The notes under the pieces: model-generated | The model's database searches: none | Told to the model about the DNA's origin: nothing | Seen by the model: the letters and a program-made list of their open reading frames with translations, nothing else | Translations under genes and position numbers: made by a program | NCBI GenBank assembly: GCA_964625465.1 | Contig: CAZVFD010000043.1 | Coordinates: forward strand, 1 to 8,080 | Direction: 5' to 3' | Length of the DNA stretch: 8,080 nt | Source: CAZLFQ01 sp964625465 | GTDB taxonomy: Bacteria; Pseudomonadota; Alphaproteobacteria; Rickettsiales; Midichloriaceae | Shown here: piece after piece, positions 4,991 to 8,080 of the stretch | Position numbering within the stretch: the stretch's first letter is position 1 | How the letters are laid out: each line of letters opens with the position of its first letter

Positions 4991-5806
4991 ATGAAAATTA
5001 AATTTTTAGTTTCAATTGCAGCAATTACACTATTGTCTGCATGCATGTCTGATTTAAGATCGCAGCCTGTGCAAAATCCAACAAATACTTCTGTAGAAGC
5101 TTCTGTTGATGATGGCAGGTTTGCTACACTTAATAAAATGGGGTGGATTGTAAATGATCTAGACGAAATTAGCTCAAAGTTTCTAGATGATTTAACCCCT
5201 GAATCACGAGCTCTTGAAATTGGAGCAGGCTTTGGTTTCGTAAGCCAAAAAGCGTTAGAAAAAGGCGCAACGGTCTATGTAAATGATTTAGATAAAAGAC
5301 ATTTAGAAATATTTAAAGCAAGCATTCCTGTAAAGCATGAGCAGCAAGTAATTTTAGCTCCTGGAAAATTCCCTAGTAATTTTAAAATCAAATCAGGATC
5401 TATTGATGCAATTTTAGCGCAAAGAGTGTTGCATTATCTATCCCCAGATGAGATGGACAAAGGACTAAAAATTATGCATGACCTCTTAAAAGATGGTGGA
5501 AAAGTTTACGTGACTGTTGACTCACCTTATAATAAAAAAATGGACTCGTTTATTAAAGAATTCGAACTGAGAAAATCTGGTCAGGAAAGATATCCAGGCT
5601 CAGTAAAAACCAAGTCAACCAAAGATATAAAAAACTATATGGATCTTGATATTTTAGTAAGAGCTTTCAAAGATGCAGGTTTCGCAATTGAGGAAGAATT
5701 TTACTTAAACAACTCATCAAAATTCTTTAATGACATTAGACTTGATGGCAGAGAAACAGCTGGGATTATAGCTTATAAAAAAGCGAAAGAGGAAGTGAGT
5801 GAGTAA
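4991..5806 (+). CDS. predicted lipoprotein with class I SAM-dependent methyltransferase domain
   Basis: The 271-residue product combines two features that rarely go together. Residues 1-18 are a textbook lipoprotein signal: basic MKIK, hydrophobic FLVSIAAITLL, then lipobox L15-S16-A17-C18. A polar linker (about 19-42) follows. Residues about 45-265 form a Rossmann-type methyltransferase with motif I ALEIGAGFGFV (74-84), an acidic residue after the second strand (VYVNDLD, D99), a fourth-strand region SIDAILAQRVLHYLS (137-151), and LLKDGGKVYVTVD (165-177). The AdoMet-binding residues look intact. A TAAGG site 6-7 bases before the ATG supports this start; the next in-frame ATG (M50) would drop the signal and begin just before the fold. 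Met at +2 after the Cys does not suggest inner-membrane retention. It overlaps the next gene by 8 bases. The substrate is unknown. Confidence 0.82.
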   Translation: MKIKFLVSIAAITLLSACMSDLRSQPVQNPTNTSVEASVDDGRFATLNKMGWIVNDLDEISSKFLDDLTPESRALEIGAGFGFVSQKALEKGATVYVNDLDKRHLEIFKASIPVKHEQQVILAPGKFPSNFKIKSGSIDAILAQRVLHYLSPDEMDKGLKIMHDLLKDGGKVYVTVDSPYNKKMDSFIKEFELRKSGQERYPGSVKTKSTKDIKNYMDLDILVRAFKDAGFAIEEEFYLNNSSKFFNDIRLDGRETAGIIAYKKAKEEVSE

Positions 5807-6113
5807 AATCAGACTAACTGATCACGATCTAAAATGTGTGGTCGATACGTTTCTTGAAATATTTCCAAGCGGAGATTCGTTTTGGATATTTGGATCTAGA
5901 GTCTACCCTGACAAAAGAGGGGGAGATATAGATCTTTATATTGAAACAAATATTAAAAGTGCTGAAACAGTTGTTGCTAAGAAGTATCAGTACTTAAGTG
6001 TTCTGCAAAACAGAATAGGTGAACAAAAAATTGATTTGGTCATTAAGCGCAAAAATGATAAAATGTTGTCTATACATGAAGTTGCTAGAAACGAAGGGGT
6101 GAAGCTGGTATGA
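5799..6113 (+). CDS. mntA: MNT-family nucleotidyltransferase, MntA-like antitoxin
   Basis: This 104-residue protein is a minimal nucleotidyltransferase of the MNT (polymerase beta-like) fold. The catalytic signature is complete: WIFGSRVYP with G32-S33, nine residues, then D43-x-D45 in GGDIDLYIE, and a third aspartate D79 in KIDLVIK. In HEPN-MNT toxin-antitoxin pairs, MntA neutralises the HEPN toxin, in studied cases by adding AMP units to a tyrosine near the toxin's active site. The following gene encodes just such a HEPN protein. Translation starts at a GTG, with AGAGG six bases upstream, inside the last codons of the methyltransferase gene (8-base overlap). It ends with an ATGA overlap into the HEPN gene. 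Family call is strong; the antitoxin role is inferred from family and pairing. Confidence 0.85.
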   Translation: MSKIRLTDHDLKCVVDTFLEIFPSGDSFWIFGSRVYPDKRGGDIDLYIETNIKSAETVVAKKYQYLSVLQNRIGEQKIDLVIKRKNDKMLSIHEVARNEGVKLV

Positions 6114-6577
6114 CAGAGAAACAAAAATTATTATATTGGATTAAAATTTGTGATATACATGCTAAACGACTAAAGTCACATTTTGAAAAAGTAGAGAAAT
6201 TAGTTCCTATTACTGCCGCTAAACTTTCTAAGTTTAGCGAAGCGCAAATAAATAACTTTGATTTAGTTATATTTAAGTTCTCCAAACTTCAAGATGACAT
6301 AGGCTCCAAAGTTTTTCCAATTTTCTTAAAAACCATTGAAGAAGATGTTGAAAGCAAAACTTTCATAGATATTTTAAACAAATTAGAAAAAATCAGAGTA
6401 ATCGAGAATGCAGAGTTCTGGAAGTCATTGAAAAAAGTTCGTAATGCTATAGCGCATGAATACCCAGACAATCCCGAGATTATGGCAATAAATCTAAATG
6501 ATGTCTTAATAAATACAAAAATCATTCTAAAATTCTGGACTAAACTTAAAAAAGAAATAGCAAAGCATGTTAAATGA
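6110..6577 (+). CDS. hepT: HEPN-domain protein, HepT-like RNase toxin
   Basis: The 155-residue, largely alpha-helical, lysine-rich protein carries the HEPN RNase motif in KKVRNAIAHEYPD. R111-N-A-I-A-H116 fits R-x4-H, with N112 next to the arginine and Y118 completing R-x4-H-x-Y, the form seen in HepT toxins whose tyrosine is AMPylated by MntA. HEPN toxins of this class are dimeric RNases. Together with the upstream MNT gene this makes a complete toxin-antitoxin pair, in the order antitoxin then toxin. The non-toxic alternative is a nucleotidyltransferase substrate-binding partner of the HI0074 kind, but the intact R-x4-H argues for RNase activity. Its ATG overlaps the mntA stop (ATGA) with AAGGGG 10 bases upstream, and its own stop overlaps the xseA start (ATGA). 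The N-terminal 100 residues lack motifs I recognise. Confidence 0.83.
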   Translation: MTEKQKLLYWIKICDIHAKRLKSHFEKVEKLVPITAAKLSKFSEAQINNFDLVIFKFSKLQDDIGSKVFPIFLKTIEEDVESKTFIDILNKLEKIRVIENAEFWKSLKKVRNAIAHEYPDNPEIMAINLNDVLINTKIILKFWTKLKKEIAKHVK

Positions 6578-7821
6578 CTGAACTCCCTCTATTTCAAAAC
6601 AATTCCCCAACTCCTGAGTTTTCTGTTTCAGAGATATCTGAAATCCTCAAAATGACACTAGAAGAAACTTTTTCTTACGTCAGGATTAAAGGTGAGATTT
6701 CTGGTTTAAAAGCTCATACCAATGGTCATCTTTATTTTAATCTTAAAGATGACAAAGCCGTTTTAAATTCTATTTGCTGGAAAGGCACTGCCGTCTCTTT
6801 AGCTTTCAAGCCAGAGGACGGCTTGGAAGTGATATGCACAGGTAAAATTACTACATATGCAGCTAGATCAAATTATCAGCTCACAGTAAGCAAAATGGAA
6901 GTTGCTGGCGTTGGTGCTTTGCTTGCGCTTCTAGAAAAGCGCAAACAAAAATTAGCAGCAGAAGGTTTATTTGATTTAACCCGCAAAAAACCTCTGCCAT
7001 TTCTTCCCAAAACTATTGGCGTAATAACTTCGCCAACTGGCGCGGTTATAAAAGATATTTTGCACCGTATCCAAGACAGATACCCAGTCCACGTTTTGGT
7101 TTGGGGTGTATTGGTACAGGGGCAAGAGGCAGCAAAACAAGTTGCTGATGCAATCTATGGATTTAATAATTTACCCAGTCATATTGCAAAACCTGATGTG
7201 CTCATAGTTGCAAGAGGCGGAGGCTCAATTGAAGATCTAATGCCATTTAATGAGGAGATCGTAATTCGAGCAGTTGCAGACTCTCAAATACCAATAATAT
7301 CTGCAGTTGGCCATGAAACTGATACGACTTTAATCGACTTTGCTTCTGATAAGCGTGCGCCTACCCCAACTGCTGCTGCAGAAATGTCAGTGCCAGTCAG
7401 AGTTGAGTTATTGAACCTGATGGATCAGTTTAAACAGAGAATTATGGTCTCTCTACCAAACTTAATAAAGCAAAATGAAATAAAGCTGCATAAGTATAGC
7501 CATATACTTATGCAATTTGCAGTGGGACTGCAATCTGCTTCCGAGAAGCTTAAAAATTGGCATATCATAATGAAGAAATCATTTGATATGTACATATACG
7601 TCCAGCAAAGCAAGATAAGCACTTTTAAAAAATTGCTTGAAAGCTACCATTATAAAAAAGTTTTAGAGCGCGGCTTTGCCATTGTTAAGGATGGGGATAA
7701 AATTCTTACCAGCGCCACACAAATCTTACCAAACAAGAAACTTGAATTAGAATTTGCTGATGGCCAAGCCACAGTCCATACGCTTTTAAACAAAACTTCT
7801 GGGCAAGGCAGTTTGTTTTGA
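6574..7821 (+). CDS. xseA: exodeoxyribonuclease VII large subunit
   Basis: XseA is the catalytic subunit of exonuclease VII, which degrades single-stranded DNA from both ends with small XseB subunits. The 415-residue product is a little shorter than the 456 of E. coli. It begins with the N-terminal OB-fold (about 16-110; VRIKGEISGLKAHTNGHLYF is typical). The catalytic domain holds IGVITSPTGAVIKDILHRI (148-166), ARGGGSIEDLMPFNEE (213-228) and SAVGHETDTTLIDFASD (243-259), then RAPTPTAAAE (261-270). A lysine-rich helical region (about 275-360) and the C-terminal LERGFAIV...ADGQATV block (364-401) complete it. Its ATG overlaps the hepT stop by four bases with no clear Shine-Dalgarno site, so synthesis probably depends on ribosomes finishing hepT. 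No xseB is present in the window. Confidence 0.96.
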   Translation: MTELPLFQNNSPTPEFSVSEISEILKMTLEETFSYVRIKGEISGLKAHTNGHLYFNLKDDKAVLNSICWKGTAVSLAFKPEDGLEVICTGKITTYAARSNYQLTVSKMEVAGVGALLALLEKRKQKLAAEGLFDLTRKKPLPFLPKTIGVITSPTGAVIKDILHRIQDRYPVHVLVWGVLVQGQEAAKQVADAIYGFNNLPSHIAKPDVLIVARGGGSIEDLMPFNEEIVIRAVADSQIPIISAVGHETDTTLIDFASDKRAPTPTAAAEMSVPVRVELLNLMDQFKQRIMVSLPNLIKQNEIKLHKYSHILMQFAVGLQSASEKLKNWHIIMKKSFDMYIYVQQSKISTFKKLLESYHYKKVLERGFAIVKDGDKILTSATQILPNKKLELEFADGQATVHTLLNKTSGQGSLF

Positions 7822-7841
7822 CAAATATAGTACTTTAACTA

Positions 7842-8080
7842 TTACACTTCTACATTTGTAGCGATAGCAATGGCTTCGGCAAAGATGTCTCTTGCTAACC
7901 CTTCTTGTGCTGGGCAAGTATTACTTTCATTAGGTATACATACCGCATTTGTAAATGCTTCCTGAAGCTCTGCGTACATATATTCATGTACTTTTTCTAA
8001 ATCTACTTTTTTAGAATCTAATGCAAAGAACTTGAAAGTATTTTTCAGTAAATTTGCATTCCTTCCAAATACCTTATCTT
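7842..8080 (-). CDS. C-terminal fragment of an unrecognised protein
   Basis: On the minus strand a frame is open from the window edge to a TAA at 7844-7842, giving 78 codons with no start in view (N-terminus beyond 8080). It is convergent with xseA, and 20 bases separate the two stops. The fragment begins DKVFGRNANLLKNTFKFFAL, then has a helical segment (KKVDLEKVHEYMYAELQEAF), two cysteines nine residues apart (C-IPNESNT-C-P), and ends in a helix with IFAEAIAIATNVEV. The long open frame in such AT-rich DNA and its ordinary composition support a real gene. I cannot name the family. No clear terminator separates it from xseA; only a 5-base AT stem (ATAGT 7827-7831 / ACTAT 7838-7842) is visible. 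Confidence 0.6.
   Translation of the reverse strand, partial: DKVFGRNANLLKNTFKFFALDSKKVDLEKVHEYMYAELQEAFTNAVCIPNESNTCPAQEGLARDIFAEAIAIATNVEV

Noticed and set aside
6085..6525. Two antisense open frames (66 and 78 codons) across hepT
   Set aside because: They are shadows of the HEPN gene, with no start signals. The R-x4-H motif and the overlapping ATGA junctions support the plus strand.
4452..7821. The whole run from dCMP deaminase to xseA as a new anti-phage island
   Set aside because: The dCMP deaminase and XseA are standard housekeeping types and no mobile-element or att features flank the run. Only the methyltransferase and HEPN-MNT genes are accessory, so a single defence system is not supported.
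7827..7842. ATAGT/ACTAT inverted repeat as a bidirectional terminator between xseA and the convergent gene
   Set aside because: The stem is five A/T-rich pairs with no T-run on either strand, which is too weak to call.

Overview
The window looks like the chromosome of an AT-rich alphaproteobacterium, most likely a Rickettsiales- or Holosporales-type intracellular bacterium. This is inferred from the low GC, the adrenodoxin-type ferredoxin, the COQ7-type (not flavin-type) ubiquinone hydroxylase, the short intergenic gaps and the shuffled gene order. No insertion sequence, tRNA, rRNA or CRISPR array is visible. No gap between genes is longer than about 130 bases.

Left end, minus strand (1-777): yajC, an ISC-type 2Fe-2S ferredoxin gene and the start of nuoA run leftwards with 1-base overlap and 2-base spacing, as one transcription unit. 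Divergent from it are a RimJ/RimL-like GNAT acetyltransferase (904-1596) and an unrecognised 86-residue protein (1664-1924). The latter has a perfect -10 hexamer and a full-consensus ribosome binding site.

Middle, plus strand (2001-4378): ccoG, dsbB and a COQ7-type hydroxylase gene are packed tightly, with a 1-base gap and then a 44-base overlap. All three concern membrane redox or quinone chemistry: a copper reductase for oxidase assembly, a quinone-dependent thiol oxidase, and a late step of ubiquinone synthesis. A weak hairpin with a T-run closes the unit.

Right part, plus strand (4452-7821): a second operon starts at a good -10. Its order is dCMP deaminase, a lipobox-bearing class I SAM methyltransferase, an MNT nucleotidyltransferase (MntA-like), a HEPN protein (HepT-like) and xseA. 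The last four genes are joined by 8-, 4- and 4-base overlaps, so a HEPN-MNT toxin-antitoxin pair is translationally coupled to a predicted exported methyltransferase on one side and a DNA-repair nuclease subunit on the other. This is the most unusual part of the window. A convergent, unrecognised partial gene enters from the right edge (7842-8080, minus).

Of the genes, yajC, fdx, nuoA, ccoG, dsbB, coq7, the dCMP deaminase and xseA look like ordinary housekeeping genes. The accessory part is the methyltransferase lipoprotein plus the MntA/HepT pair, with the 86-residue protein as a separate unknown.
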